Origin: Streptomyces leeuwenhoekii
GTDB taxonomy: Bacteria; Actinomycetota; Actinomycetes; Streptomycetales; Streptomycetaceae
Direction: 5' to 3'
Assembly: GCF_001013905.1 (NCBI RefSeq)
Contig: NZ_LN831790.1
Coordinates: 1,178,001 to 1,242,000, forward strand
Length of the DNA: 64,000 nt
This document shows positions 33,584-42,477 of this stretch, piece after piece. The notes under the pieces were generated by a model, which saw only the letters and a list, made by a program, of their open reading frames with translations, searched no databases and had not been told where the DNA came from. A program made the position numbers and the translations under genes. Within the stretch, counting starts at the first letter, position 1. Every line of letters starts with the position of its first letter.

Positions 33584-34324
33584 CTACGCCTCCGACGGTG
33601 ACGAGTCCCGCGCGGGCGACGGTGCCGAGCCGAGCCGGAAACCGATGCCGCGCTTGGTCTCGATCCATTGGTACGACCCTAGTTTCTGCCGCAGCGCGCC
33701 GATGTGGACGTCGAGCGTGCGCGTCGAGCCGAACCAGTGGGCGTTCCATACGCGGGAGATGATGGCCTTGCGGGTGTGCAGGGTGTCGGGCTCCTCCATC
33801 AGCATGCGGAGCAGGTCGAACTCCTTGGGGGTCAGATGGATGGGCCGGCCGTCCAGGGTGACGTCGCGGTTGCGCAGGTTCAGCCGCAGCGGTCCCGCGG
33901 TGAGGACCTCCCCGGTGCGGGCGGGCGTCCGGTGTGCGGCGCGCCCGGCCGGGCCGTGGCCGAAGCGGCGCATCACGGCGTCCATGCTGGCCTGGAGTTC
34001 GTGCAGCGAGTGCGACTTGACGACACAGTAGTCCGCCCCCGAGTTCAGGGCGCGCACCCGGTCGGCCTCGTCGACGCCCGGGTCGAGCACGATGATCGGC
34101 ACCGAGGCCATGCTGCGGATGCGGCGGCACAGCTCATGGCTGTCCAGGCCGGGTGTGGCGGAGTCGAGGAGCAGCAAATCGAACTCCCGGAAATTGTCGA
34201 GGGCGTCGGCACGTGTGGACACCGAGACGATGAGGTATTTCGCGGGGAGCGACGATTTGCACAGAGCAATGATCAGGCGCGGATCACTGCATACCAAGAG
34301 CACGCGAATGGTTGACTTCCCCAA
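33584..34324 (-). CDS. OmpR-family response regulator
   Basis: The 246-residue protein probably starts at TTG 34324, nine bases after GGAGGG. The receiver domain (residues 5-120) has FDLLLLDSATPG with the phosphoacceptor Asp and DYCVVKSHS with the conserved Lys, but SDPRL in place of the usual acidic pair, so metal-dependent phosphorylation may be altered. Residues 140-235 are a winged helix (LTPKEFDLLRMLMEEPDTLH; SRTVWN-like VWNAHWFGSTRTLDVHIGAL; IETKRGIGFRL). No kinase gene is nearby, which fits an orphan pathway-level regulator. It is convergent with rifJ (28-base gap) and divergent from the LuxR gene. Confidence 0.85.
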   Translation of the reverse strand: MGKSTIRVLLVCSDPRLIIALCKSSLPAKYLIVSVSTRADALDNFREFDLLLLDSATPGLDSHELCRRIRSMASVPIIVLDPGVDEADRVRALNSGADYCVVKSHSLHELQASMDAVMRRFGHGPAGRAAHRTPARTGEVLTAGPLRLNLRNRDVTLDGRPIHLTPKEFDLLRMLMEEPDTLHTRKAIISRVWNAHWFGSTRTLDVHIGALRQKLGSYQWIETKRGIGFRLGSAPSPARDSSPSEA

Positions 34325-34931
34325 AACGCTTTCCCTCCCGTTTTTTCGCCGAAGCCCCCCGGCGTCCCCCTCGGTCCGACGCGAAGACCTACCCGGCCCC
34401 CAGCACAGCGAAACGCCGGTGTTCTGAGTCGTAGATCTCTTCCCGGTGCGGTGTAACTGCCTAAAATACGTGCCGGTTTGCCGCCGCCCGCGCCGTAGGA
34501 GCGGTGCGCGCGAGGCGCCGGGGCCCGCCGGGCTCCTGCCGGCGCGGGGCGGCACCGCCGGGGCGCGGGAGGGCGCGTGCTTCTACCGTGCCACACCGCC
34601 ATTCGCCTCGCAAAGGTCGCCTGACCTCCGGGTTCCACCGCTCCGGGTGGGGAGCGGGGGCAGCGGGGGCGGCAGCGGTGCCAGGTGCCCGGTGAGGCGC
34701 GGGACGCGCTGAGGATCCCGATAATGACGGGCAAGTCGTACTTGGTATGCCTCGGCGAGAGCTTTGAAATTCTGCTTCAACTCCGTTGAAGTGCCTCTGC
34801 ACTTGGGGGGCTTAGCGTTGGATCATCAGAGCCCCCCAACTCCCCACCATCCCTGGCTCCTTCCAGGTACTTCTTGCTCCTTCTCGTGCTGCTTGCGCGG
34901 CACTTCTGCGTGCCTCCGGACAGGAGATGTG
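34325..34931. promoter_or_regulatory. Long divergent promoter region of the two cluster regulators
   Basis: About 600 bases between the response regulator and the LuxR gene. The part from 34720 to 34930 is notably A+T-rich for this genome and contains a perfect inverted repeat at 34775-34791. No credible gene: a short minus-strand frame there has random third-position base use. Confidence 0.5.
34775..34791. promoter_or_regulatory. Inverted repeat upstream of the LuxR regulator
   Basis: CTTCAAC-TCC-GTTGAAG, perfect 7-base arms, 141 bases before the LuxR start. Could be a binding site for the response regulator or the LuxR protein. Confidence 0.5.
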
Positions 34932-36233
34932 ATGCTGTATATACCGAATCGCTTCCGGCTGCCCACTTACTTTTCCGTCCTGCGTTCCTGCGCCGAGGAA
35001 TCCTGTGCGAGCGCCCGCTCGGCCGCGCTGTCCTTTTCCGCCTGGTCGCGCGGCGATCTGGCGGAGGCCGTAGGGCTGGCCGCCGCCTCCGGGCGCACGC
35101 CGTCCGGCTGCGAGGAGAACTGCTTGGCTCTGGCGGAGGTCTGGCACGCCGCCCTGCTGATCCGCGTCCGGGAGACCGACGCCGCGGAGGCGCTGCTCGC
35201 CGCGGCCGGAACGGCGCCGGGCGGCGGGCCCGGCAGCACCGGCGGGATCGCCGCCGCCCGGCTGATGTGCGCGGCGGAACTCGCTTTCGTGCGCGGCGAC
35301 GTGGACGCGGCCGCGGAGCTGGCGGGCCGGGGCGTGCGCGCGGCACGGCAGGCCGGGCTGACCTGTCTGCTGCCCGACGCGCACACCGTGCTCGCCCTCG
35401 GCGCCCTGCGGCAGGGCAGCATGAGCGTCAGCCTGGACTTCGCCAACCGGCTGCGCGACGACGCCCTGCTCGGCCAGACCCTGCACAGCCCCGGTCAGTG
35501 CGCCTGGGCGGCGGCCCAGCTCATGGAGGTCCAGGGCGGTGCGGCGAGCGCCGCGCATCTCATCGCGGGGATCGTCCTGGACGACGAGCTGCTGCGGGAA
35601 CTGCTGGCCGCGCAGCCGGCGGCCGCGGCCTGGCTGGTCCGCGCCGCGTGCGCGCTGGGCGATGTGCCGCTCGCCCAGCGGGTCGCCGAGGAGGCCACCG
35701 CGCTGGCCGGACGCAACGACGGGCTGCGGTCGGTGGCCGCGGCGGCGGCCCACTCCGCCGGGCTGCTGGCGCAGGACCCGGAGCGGGTGCTGGCCGCGGC
35801 GGCGGCGCATCGCGACCCGTGGGCCGCCGCCTCCGCGTGCGAGGACGCCGGGAGGCTGCTCGCCGCGCACGGCGAGGAGCCGGACCGGGCGGTCGAGGCG
35901 CTGGAGCGGGCCGTGGACGGGTACACGCGGGCCGGGTCCCCGCGCGATGCCCGCAGGGTGGTGAGCAGGCTCCGCGCGCTGGGTGTGCGCCGCGGACGCT
36001 ACCCGCAGTACGCCGGGCACGACCGGGCGAGCGCGGAGTCCCTCACCAACACGGAGGCGGCCGTGGCGGAACTGGTCAGCCACGGCTTCACCAACTCCCA
36101 GGTCGGGGAGCGGCTGTTCATCTCCGGGCACACGGTCGCCTTCCACCTCAAGAAGATCTTCCGGAAGATGAACGTGACGTCCCGGGTGGAGCTGACCCGG
36201 GCGTGGAGCCGGATGTCGGGCGGCGAGGGGTGA
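34932..36233 (+). CDS. LuxR-family transcriptional regulator of the ansamycin cluster
   Basis: The 433-residue protein starts at ATG 34932, five bases after CAGGAG. Residues 1-350 are alanine-rich helical repeats (WSRGDLAEAVGLAAASGRTP, GIAAARLMCAAELAFVRGDV, AAWLVRAACALGDVPLAQRV) like the TPR half of LAL regulators. The ATPase with its P-loop is absent. Residues 365-425 are a LuxR/NarL helix-turn-helix (LTNTEAAVAELVSHGFTNSQ, VGERLFISGHTVAFHLKKIF, RKMNVTSRVEL). It resembles a truncated LAL activator of the kind found in ansamycin clusters, probably acting as positive regulator (inference). Confidence 0.85.
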   Translation: MLYIPNRFRLPTYFSVLRSCAEESCASARSAALSFSAWSRGDLAEAVGLAAASGRTPSGCEENCLALAEVWHAALLIRVRETDAAEALLAAAGTAPGGGPGSTGGIAAARLMCAAELAFVRGDVDAAAELAGRGVRAARQAGLTCLLPDAHTVLALGALRQGSMSVSLDFANRLRDDALLGQTLHSPGQCAWAAAQLMEVQGGAASAAHLIAGIVLDDELLRELLAAQPAAAAWLVRAACALGDVPLAQRVAEEATALAGRNDGLRSVAAAAAHSAGLLAQDPERVLAAAAAHRDPWAAASACEDAGRLLAAHGEEPDRAVEALERAVDGYTRAGSPRDARRVVSRLRALGVRRGRYPQYAGHDRASAESLTNTEAAVAELVSHGFTNSQVGERLFISGHTVAFHLKKIFRKMNVTSRVELTRAWSRMSGGEG

Positions 36234-36241
36234 CCGTCGGC

Positions 36242-37047
36242 TCACAGCGCGACCCCGTGCGGCGGGTCGGCGAGTTCGCGTTCCAGCAACTCGATCACGC
36301 CGGCGCTCTGCTGGACGAGGAAGAAGTGGCCGCCCGGCAGGACGTGCAGTTCGGCCGGCCCGGTGGTGTGCTCCTCCCAGGCCGCGGCCTCGTCGACCGG
36401 CACCCCGGGGTCGCTGTCCCCGGTGCGGACCGTGACCGGGCAGTCCAGCCTCCGGCCGGGCGCGCAGCGGTTAGGTCTCGACGGCGCGGTAGTCGCTGCG
36501 CACCGCCGGCATGATCATCTCCAGCAGTTCCGGATCGGCCAGCATGGCCGCGTCCGTGCTGCTCAGCGTCCGCAATTCGGCCACGATCTCGGCGTCCGAC
36601 CGGAGGTGGACGCGCTCGTCGCGGTGGCGGGACGGGACCCGCCGGCCGGAGGCGAACAGCTGGACGGGCGCGGGCAGTCCGGCGTCCTGCATCCGCAGGG
36701 CGACCTCGTAGGCGAGGACGGCTCCCATGCTGTGGCGAACAGCGCCAGGGGGCGCTCGGCGAGCGGGCGCAGCGCCGCGAAGAGCCGGGTGGCGAGGTCG
36801 GGCAGGTGGTCGGTGTTCGGCTCGTCACGCCGTCCTGCCGTCCTGGGTACGGGACCGCCGACCTCCACCTTCGGCTGGAGCGCCCGGGACAGGGGAAGAA
36901 GAAGCTCGCCGAGCCGCCGGCGTGCGGCAGGCACACGAGGCGGACGGTGCTGTGCGGCACCGGATGAAATCGGCGGACCCACTTGTCGAAGCGCTCCTGC
37001 TGGTCGGAATGCTCCTGCTGGTCGAAGTGCTCCGGTGTCTGTCGCAC
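36242..37047 (-). pseudogene. Type II thioesterase broken by several frameshifts
   Basis: Joined across phases, the minus strand encodes a complete type II thioesterase of about 265 residues. It starts with GTG 37047, RFHPVPHSTVRLVCLPHAGG and SASFFFP. After shifts it continues LSRALQPKVEV, AVPYPGRQD and LPDLATRLFAALRPLAERPL, then the elbow HSMGAVLAYEVALRM, then SDAEIVAELRTLSSTDAAML, RSDYRAVET, and finally VTVRTGDSDPGVPVDEAAAW with LPGGHFFLVQQSAGVIELL. At least four phase changes (about 36893, 36855, 36830, 36735) and a one-base insertion creating TAA at 36471 break it. Such enzymes clear misloaded carrier proteins. Here the editing activity seems lost, or the region is poorly sequenced. Confidence 0.8.
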
Positions 37048-37105
37048 GGCCCGAAATACCTTCCAGGAAGTGGTGATTTCGCAGGCTAGGACAGCCCTGA
37101 CCGGC

Positions 37106-37162
37106 CGGGTATCCCCCGATCTGGCAGTCGGGCGGGAGGACTGTCAGATCGGGGGATGCCCG
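37106..37162. promoter_or_regulatory. Long near-perfect inverted repeat in the divergent promoter
   Basis: Two 24-base arms (37106-37129 and 37139-37162) with only two mismatches flank a 9-base spacer. The core of each arm is ATCCCCCGATCTG and its complement. It lies between the thioesterase and methyltransferase genes, 77 bases before the latter, and could be a paired operator or an attenuating hairpin. Confidence 0.6.
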
Positions 37163-37238
37163 CCGTTGCGCGCCCGTCCTACGCTCCGGCAGGGCCATGC
37201 GGGTCGCGGGGTCACAACCGACCGAAGGAGTCAGTGCG

Positions 37239-38306
37239 ATGACGGTGCACGCCACGTTCATGCGGCTGCGCGAGTACATGGCGGGACCCACGAGATTCAT
37301 GATCCTGCTGACCTGCTTCGAACTCGGCGTGATCGACGTGCTTCGGGAAAATTCCCGGATGACCGCGGCCGAAATCGGCAAGACGGTCGGGGCCAAGCCG
37401 GACGCCGTGGAGCAGCTCCTGCACCTTCCGGTCAAGGAGGGTTTCCTCCGCCACGACGCGGTTTCCGGTACGTATTCCCTCGGCGCGTTCGCGGGGGTGC
37501 CGGAAAACCATCTCCAGCAGCTGCTCCAGGTCCTGAACATGATCAAAGTGGTCATGTACCGGCAGATGTTCTACCTTCCCGAGAGCGTCCGCACCGGCAC
37601 GCTCGTCGGGCTGGAGAAGCTCTACGGCTTCGAGGGCAACCTGTACGAGGCTGTGGCCGAGCACCCGGATCTGCGCACGGCCTGGGCGACGATGATGGAC
37701 GGCGTCACCGGCCAGAACGACCCGTGGTTCCTGCGCCATGTGGACATCCCGCCCGGCGCGCAGGTCCTCGACCTGGCCGGGAACACCGGGCTCGGCGCGA
37801 TCTTGACCTACCGGCGCAAGGCATCCCCCGGGCTGCGGGTGACCACGTTCGACCTGCCGGAGAAGGAGACCGAATGCCTGGAGAACTTCCGGGCGCACGG
37901 CGTCGAGGAGCACTGCTCGTTCATCGGCGGCGATGTCTTCGAGAGCATTCCGCGCGGCTTCGACGTCGTCCTGATCAAGCATTTCCTGGACATGTTCGAC
38001 AAGGACGACGTGGTGCGGATCCTCACCGGTGTGCATGAGGCGCTGGACGTCGGCGGGCAGGTCAACATTCTCGTGCCGGTGTATCCGGAGGACATCGGCG
38101 ATCCCAGCAGCGCCGGGGTGGACTTCTTCCCCGCCTATTTCCTCGCCTGCACCATGGGGCGGGGCGGACCGCAGAAACTGTCCACCTACCGCACCTGGGT
38201 GGAGGAGTGCGGCTTCACGGTCACCAGGACGGTGGCCCAGGACCTCACCACCATGCCGGGGACGCTCATCGCCCACGGCATTCTGTGCGCGACGAAGACC
38301 GCGTAA
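37239..38306 (+). CDS. SAM-dependent O-methyltransferase
   Basis: The 355-residue protein starts at ATG 37239, with GAAGGAG 8-14 bases upstream. An N-terminal winged-helix dimerisation domain (FMILLTCFELGVIDVLRENS, MTAAEIGKTVGAKPDAVEQL) is followed by a class I methyltransferase: QVLDLAGNTGLGAILTYRRK (SAM loop), VTTFDLPEKE, FIGGDVFESIPRGFDVVLIK, and the acid/base region HFLDMFDKDDVVRIL. This is the plant-COMT-like small-molecule O-methyltransferase family used as tailoring enzymes on aromatic polyketides and ansamycins. The target hydroxyl cannot be told from sequence. It heads a plus-strand run with two P450s and a ferredoxin. Confidence 0.88.
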   Translation: MTVHATFMRLREYMAGPTRFMILLTCFELGVIDVLRENSRMTAAEIGKTVGAKPDAVEQLLHLPVKEGFLRHDAVSGTYSLGAFAGVPENHLQQLLQVLNMIKVVMYRQMFYLPESVRTGTLVGLEKLYGFEGNLYEAVAEHPDLRTAWATMMDGVTGQNDPWFLRHVDIPPGAQVLDLAGNTGLGAILTYRRKASPGLRVTTFDLPEKETECLENFRAHGVEEHCSFIGGDVFESIPRGFDVVLIKHFLDMFDKDDVVRILTGVHEALDVGGQVNILVPVYPEDIGDPSSAGVDFFPAYFLACTMGRGGPQKLSTYRTWVEECGFTVTRTVAQDLTTMPGTLIAHGILCATKTA

Positions 38307-38433
38307 GTCCTTCCGCGGCGTCCTTTCCACGGCCGGCTTTCCAGGGCCGGCTTCGCCTTTCCTGTCTGGCCCAGCCCGCCTTCCTGGCTGTCTTGGCTTC
38401 CCTGGCTTTCCTCAAACGAAAGGGAGAGGTCCT

Positions 38434-39690
38434 ATGACCATAACCCCTGAGGACGCGGTCGAGCCGATCGACCTGTTCTCGCCCGAAGTGGTCGCCGACC
38501 CGTTCGGCTGGTACGCCCGGCTGCGCGAGGCGCCGACGCTGCTGAAGGGCACCATGATGGGCGGCCCGCCGATGTGGCTGGCCACCCGGTACGACGACGT
38601 GTACCAGGTCCTCACCGACCGGCGGTTCCTCACCAACCCGCCGGCGGAGGCGGCCGGCGACCCGGACATCCGGGAGGGGGTGTTCAAGCGCCTGGACTTC
38701 CCGCCGGACCTGATCGAGTACATGGCCAACATCCTCAACGCCTCCGACGGCGTCGACCACGCCCGGCTGCGCAGGCTGGTCTCTTCCTCGCTCACCGCGC
38801 GGCGCGTGTCCAACCTGCGGCCCCGGGTGGAGGAAATCACCGAGTCGCTCCTCGACCAGCTGGCGGAGGCGGGCCGCGACGGCACGCCGGTCGACCTGGT
38901 GGAGGCGTTCTGCTACCCGCTGCCGGTCACCGTGATCTGCGAACTGGTCGGCATCGACGAGCCGGAGCGCCCGCACTGGCGGGCCTGGGGCGACGCGATG
39001 GCCACGATGGACGCCGAGCACCTCCCGGACACCCTGCGCACCTGTATCCGGCTCGCGCAGGAGGTACTGGACGCGCGGCGCGCCGAGCCGCGCGACGACC
39101 TGGTCACCGCGCTGGTGCAGGCGCAGGAGGAGCAGGGCAACCGAGTCTCCGACCGGGAGATGATCGGCCTGCTGTTCAGCCTGGTCACCGCCGGGCACCA
39201 GACGACGACGTACCTGATCGGCAACTCGGTGCTGACGCTGCTGGAGAACCCGGACCAGCTGGCCCGGCTGAAGGCGGACCCCTCGCTGTGGCCGCAGGCG
39301 GTGCGCGAGCTGCAACGCCTCGGGCCGATCCAGTTCGGGCAGCCGCGGTTCCCGTCGGAGGACGTCGAGCTGCGCGGAGTGACGATCCGGGCGGGCGAGC
39401 CGGTCGCGCCGCTGATCCTGGCCGCCAACACCGACCCGCGCAAGTTCCCCGACCCGGACCGGCTGGACATCGAGCGGATGGCCGGGGGCAGCGAGAGCCA
39501 CCTCGGCTTCGGCAAGGGCATCCACCGCTGCCTGGGCCAGCATCTCGCCTACCAGGAGGCGGAGGTGGCGCTGCACGGGCTGTTCACCCGGTTCCCGGAC
39601 CTGTCCCTGGCGGTGCCGCGCGAGGAGCTGCCGTGGATCCTGCGGCCCGGGTTCACCCGGACCGCGACGCTGCCGCTGCGGCTCGCCTGA
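38434..39690 (+). CDS. Cytochrome P450 tailoring enzyme 1
   Basis: The 418-residue soluble P450 starts at ATG 38434 behind AGGGAGAGG. It has the I-helix oxygen groove LFSLVTAGHQTTTYLIGNS, the ExxR motif in AVRELQRLG and the heme loop LGFGKGIHRCLGQHLA with the Cys ligand. The I-helix has Gln rather than Asp/Glu before the Thr pair (AGHQTT), so proton delivery may differ from the textbook case. It needs a ferredoxin partner; one is encoded after the next P450. It probably oxidises the ansamycin or its methyl ether; substrate unknown. Confidence 0.9.
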   Translation: MTITPEDAVEPIDLFSPEVVADPFGWYARLREAPTLLKGTMMGGPPMWLATRYDDVYQVLTDRRFLTNPPAEAAGDPDIREGVFKRLDFPPDLIEYMANILNASDGVDHARLRRLVSSSLTARRVSNLRPRVEEITESLLDQLAEAGRDGTPVDLVEAFCYPLPVTVICELVGIDEPERPHWRAWGDAMATMDAEHLPDTLRTCIRLAQEVLDARRAEPRDDLVTALVQAQEEQGNRVSDREMIGLLFSLVTAGHQTTTYLIGNSVLTLLENPDQLARLKADPSLWPQAVRELQRLGPIQFGQPRFPSEDVELRGVTIRAGEPVAPLILAANTDPRKFPDPDRLDIERMAGGSESHLGFGKGIHRCLGQHLAYQEAEVALHGLFTRFPDLSLAVPREELPWILRPGFTRTATLPLRLA

Positions 39691-39744
39691 GCGCCGGGCG
39701 CCGTACCACCGCACCGTCCGCACCACGGGCCGGGAGCGCCGGTG

Positions 39745-39777
39745 CCCCGCCCCGCCGGTCCGACCGGTGGGGCGGGG
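39745..39777 (+). terminator. Strong hairpin between the two P450 genes
   Basis: A 15-base stem with one mismatch and a 3-base loop, 54 bases after the first P450. It suggests that the second P450 and ferredoxin are transcribed at a different level. Confidence 0.7.
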
Positions 39778-39818
39778 CGGTCCGGCGGGACCGGCACACC
39801 ACCTCGCTAGGACTGGAC

Positions 39819-41000
39819 ATGACTGAAGCCGTTGCGTTTCCGCAGGACCGCTCCTGCCCCTACCATCCGCCGACGGGGTACCGGCCGCTGGCCGCGCGGG
39901 ATCCCCTCGCCAAGGTCACTCTCTTCGACGGCCGCGAGGTGTGGGCGGTCACCGGCCATGCCGAGGCCCGCCGGCTGCTGATCGACCCGCGGATGTCCAG
40001 CGACCGCACCAACCCGGCGTTCCCCCGGACCAACCCGGCCGTCCGGCAGATGCGGACGCCCATCACCGCCGCGCTGGCGGGCGTCGACGACCCGGTGCAC
40101 AAGGTGCAGCGCCGGATGCTGATACCGAGCTTCACGCTCAACCGGATCAACGGGCTGCGCCCGCGCATCCAGGAGACGGTCGACCAGTTGCTCGACGCGA
40201 TGGTCGCCAACGGCTCCCCCACGGAGCTGGTCGGCGCGTTCGCACAGCCGTTGCCGTCGATGACGATGTGCCATCTGCTGGGAGTGCCGTACGAGGACCA
40301 CGACTTCTTCGAGGAACAGACGATCCGGCTGACCAACGGACCGCGTCCGCTGGAGGCCAAGGCCGCCCTCATGGGCTACCTCGACGCGCTGATCGACAAG
40401 AAGCGGCAGGAGCCCGGCGAGGGGCTGTTCGACGACCTCGTCCACCAGCAGTTCCTTCCGGGCAACCTGGAGCGGGAGGTGCTGCTGGAGCTGGTGTGGG
40501 TGCTGCTGGTCGCCGGGCACGACACCTCCGCCAACATGATCTCGCTCGGCACCTTCACCCTGCTCCAGCACCCCGAGCGGCTCGCCGAACTGCGCGCCGA
40601 CCTCTCGCTGGTGCCGGCCGCAGTGGAGGAGCTGCTGCGGTACCTGACCATCGCGGACGGACTGCCGCGGGTGGCGACGGCGGACATCGAGGTCGGCGGC
40701 ACCACCATCCGCAAGGACGACGGGGTGGTCTTCCTGGCCTCCCTGATCAACCGTGACGGGGATCTGCACGAACGGCCGGACGAGCTGGACTGGCACCGCT
40801 CGCACCGGGACCACTTCTCGTTCGGCTTCGGCATCCACCAGTGCCTCGGGCAGAACCTGGCGCGTGCCCTGCTGGAGATCGCCTTCCGCTCGCTGCTCGA
40901 ACGGCTGCCCGGCCTGCGGCTGGCGGTTCCGGCGCAGGAGGTCCCGTTCAAGCTCGGGCAGGTCTTCCAGGGCATGGTCGAACTGCCGGTGGCCTGGTAG
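39819..41000 (+). CDS. Cytochrome P450 tailoring enzyme 2
   Basis: The 393-residue P450 starts at ATG 39819. It shows the I-helix LLVAGHDTSANMISLGTF, ExxR in AVEELLRYLT, the beta-bulge GLPRVATADIEVGG and the heme loop FSFGFGIHQCLGQNLA. It belongs to the CYP105-like group by overall pattern (MTEAVAFPQDRSCPYHPPTG start, DPRMSSDRTNPAFP). The ferredoxin gene follows 13 bases later, so the pair is one functional unit. A role in ansa-chain or naphthalene oxidation is inferred. Confidence 0.9.
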   Translation: MTEAVAFPQDRSCPYHPPTGYRPLAARDPLAKVTLFDGREVWAVTGHAEARRLLIDPRMSSDRTNPAFPRTNPAVRQMRTPITAALAGVDDPVHKVQRRMLIPSFTLNRINGLRPRIQETVDQLLDAMVANGSPTELVGAFAQPLPSMTMCHLLGVPYEDHDFFEEQTIRLTNGPRPLEAKAALMGYLDALIDKKRQEPGEGLFDDLVHQQFLPGNLEREVLLELVWVLLVAGHDTSANMISLGTFTLLQHPERLAELRADLSLVPAAVEELLRYLTIADGLPRVATADIEVGGTTIRKDDGVVFLASLINRDGDLHERPDELDWHRSHRDHFSFGFGIHQCLGQNLARALLEIAFRSLLERLPGLRLAVPAQEVPFKLGQVFQGMVELPVAW

Positions 41001-41013
41001 GAGGCGGGACAGC

Positions 41014-41205
41014 ATGGAGATCGCGATCGACAGGGACGCGTGCATCGGCGCGGGCATGTGCGCGCTGACCGCTCCGCGCGTCTTCACCCAGGACGACTCC
41101 GGCTTCAGCGCACTCCTGCCGGACCACGCGGGCGCCGACGATCCGCTGGTGCGGACGGCGGTCCGCGTCTGCCCGGTGAGCGCCCTCACCCTCAGGGACG
41201 GCTAG
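41014..41205 (+). CDS. 3Fe-4S ferredoxin for the P450
   Basis: The 63-residue protein starts at ATG 41014 after GGAGGCGGG. Cluster ligands are in CIGAGMC and VCPVSAL, the three-cysteine pattern of P450-linked Streptomyces ferredoxins. It carries single electrons from a reductase to the P450s. Placement directly after P450-2 is the common arrangement. Confidence 0.92.
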   Translation: MEIAIDRDACIGAGMCALTAPRVFTQDDSGFSALLPDHAGADDPLVRTAVRVCPVSALTLRDG

Positions 41206-41268
41206 CCGGGCCGGAGGCCGCCGCACACAGGCCGCACCGGCACAGGCCGGGTCGCAACAGGCGGGCCG

Positions 41269-42477
41269 TCACAGGCGGGCCGTCAGGCGGTTCAGGTGGG
41301 CGTCGAGGCGGGCGAGGCGGTGGGGCAGTTGGGGGTCTCCCTCCGGCCATGCCAGGTCGATGCCGGTCCGGCCGTCGAAGGTGCTCACCACATAGCCGCC
41401 GAGCGGCCCGGCCTCCCGGATGCGGGAGGCGGACCGGAACCCCGTCAGCCGTAGTCCGTCCGGGGTGCGCAGGTGGGGCACCCGCCCCCAGTTCATCAGG
41501 CTCACCACGGTCGGCGCGGTGCGCGGATCCCATGGGCGGCCGCCGGGCGCCGGCCGGCCGACGAGGTCGAGCAGACTGCGCTGCACGGATCCGTCGGACA
41601 GGCCCGCCCGCAGCTGCGCCCCGATCGCCCGGCCGATGGCGACGGCGTCGGCCGCGACCTCCTCGCCCGCCCGGAAGGCCACACCGCCCAGGACGTTGGT
41701 GCCCTCGGTCGGGCCGACCGGCGGGGTGAGGCGGTGGCGCAGGTCGACGGCGTACCGGTACACCAGTTCGGTCAGCGGTACGTCGCGCAGCTCGGCCTCG
41801 GTCAGCAGGGCGGCGCCTGCCAGCAGGCCGTTGACCGTCACGCCCTCGCGGTGGCCGAGTTCCGCCAGCGCCGTCGTCCGGGCCGCGGTGAGCCGGTGCT
41901 GCACCACGTGCCGTTCGCACGCCTCGGGCAGCGGCGCGGTGTGCGGTACGGGCGGCTGCTCCGGGGCGGGGGCGCTCGCCCGGACGCCGCGTTCGGCCAG
42001 CAGCGATTCCAGGGACCGGGGATACGGGCGGCGGGGCAGGTCCACGGGGAGGCCGCGGACGGCGTCGGTGTAGCAGGACCAGAGCGCGGCGAGCACCTCG
42101 AAGGCGTGCCGGGCGTCGGCGATGCTGTGGTGCGTCGCCAGGCACACGCTCGCCTCTTCGCCGTCGCGCACGACGTCGAGGGCGCTCAGCGCCCGGTACT
42201 GGTCGAACCCGGCGCCGCTCAGCGGCCGTTCGGGGTCCCCTTTGCGGACCCGCACCTCGGGCGGGGTGCCGCCCGCCGCGAAGACCGGCCCGTCGGCGCC
42301 GTCCGCCAGCCGGGCCGCGAATTGCGGATAGGCCCGGCACACGGCCGCGTAGGCGGTGGCCAGCGCGCGCGGGTCGAGGGGGCCCGCGGTGTGCACCACG
42401 TAGCCGATGTACACCTCGCGGGCGGCGTGGATTCTCTCGGTGGGTGACAGCGCACGCCACGTTCCGGCCTCGGTCAC
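41269..42477 (-). CDS. PapA-like O-acyltransferase
   Basis: The 402-residue protein is given the start GTG 42477 (GGAG 10-13 bases before); a longer frame would add 44 His/Pro-rich residues read from a G-rich repeat and is rejected. It is a condensation-domain-fold acyltransferase with the catalytic CLATHHSIADARHAFEVLAA (HHxxxD, with Ala for the usual Gly), IGYVVHTAGPLDPRALATAY, LVYRYAVDLRHRL and VVSLMNWGRVPHL as the structural NWG. PapA-type enzymes esterify polyketide hydroxyls; Rif-Orf20 acetylates rifamycin. An acylated ansamycin is therefore predicted. It is convergent with the ferredoxin and divergent from the hydroxylase. Confidence 0.82.
   Translation of the reverse strand: MTEAGTWRALSPTERIHAAREVYIGYVVHTAGPLDPRALATAYAAVCRAYPQFAARLADGADGPVFAAGGTPPEVRVRKGDPERPLSGAGFDQYRALSALDVVRDGEEASVCLATHHSIADARHAFEVLAALWSCYTDAVRGLPVDLPRRPYPRSLESLLAERGVRASAPAPEQPPVPHTAPLPEACERHVVQHRLTAARTTALAELGHREGVTVNGLLAGAALLTEAELRDVPLTELVYRYAVDLRHRLTPPVGPTEGTNVLGGVAFRAGEEVAADAVAIGRAIGAQLRAGLSDGSVQRSLLDLVGRPAPGGRPWDPRTAPTVVSLMNWGRVPHLRTPDGLRLTGFRSASRIREAGPLGGYVVSTFDGRTGIDLAWPEGDPQLPHRLARLDAHLNRLTARL

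Noticed and set aside
34583..34780. Small minus-strand frame upstream of the LuxR gene
   Set aside because: Third codon positions are not G/C-biased and no binding site is present; the stretch is better explained as promoter DNA.
36563..37555. Alternative minus-strand frame through the thioesterase and into the methyltransferase region
   Set aside because: It contains only one in-phase slice of the thioesterase; its upstream part is antisense to the methyltransferase.
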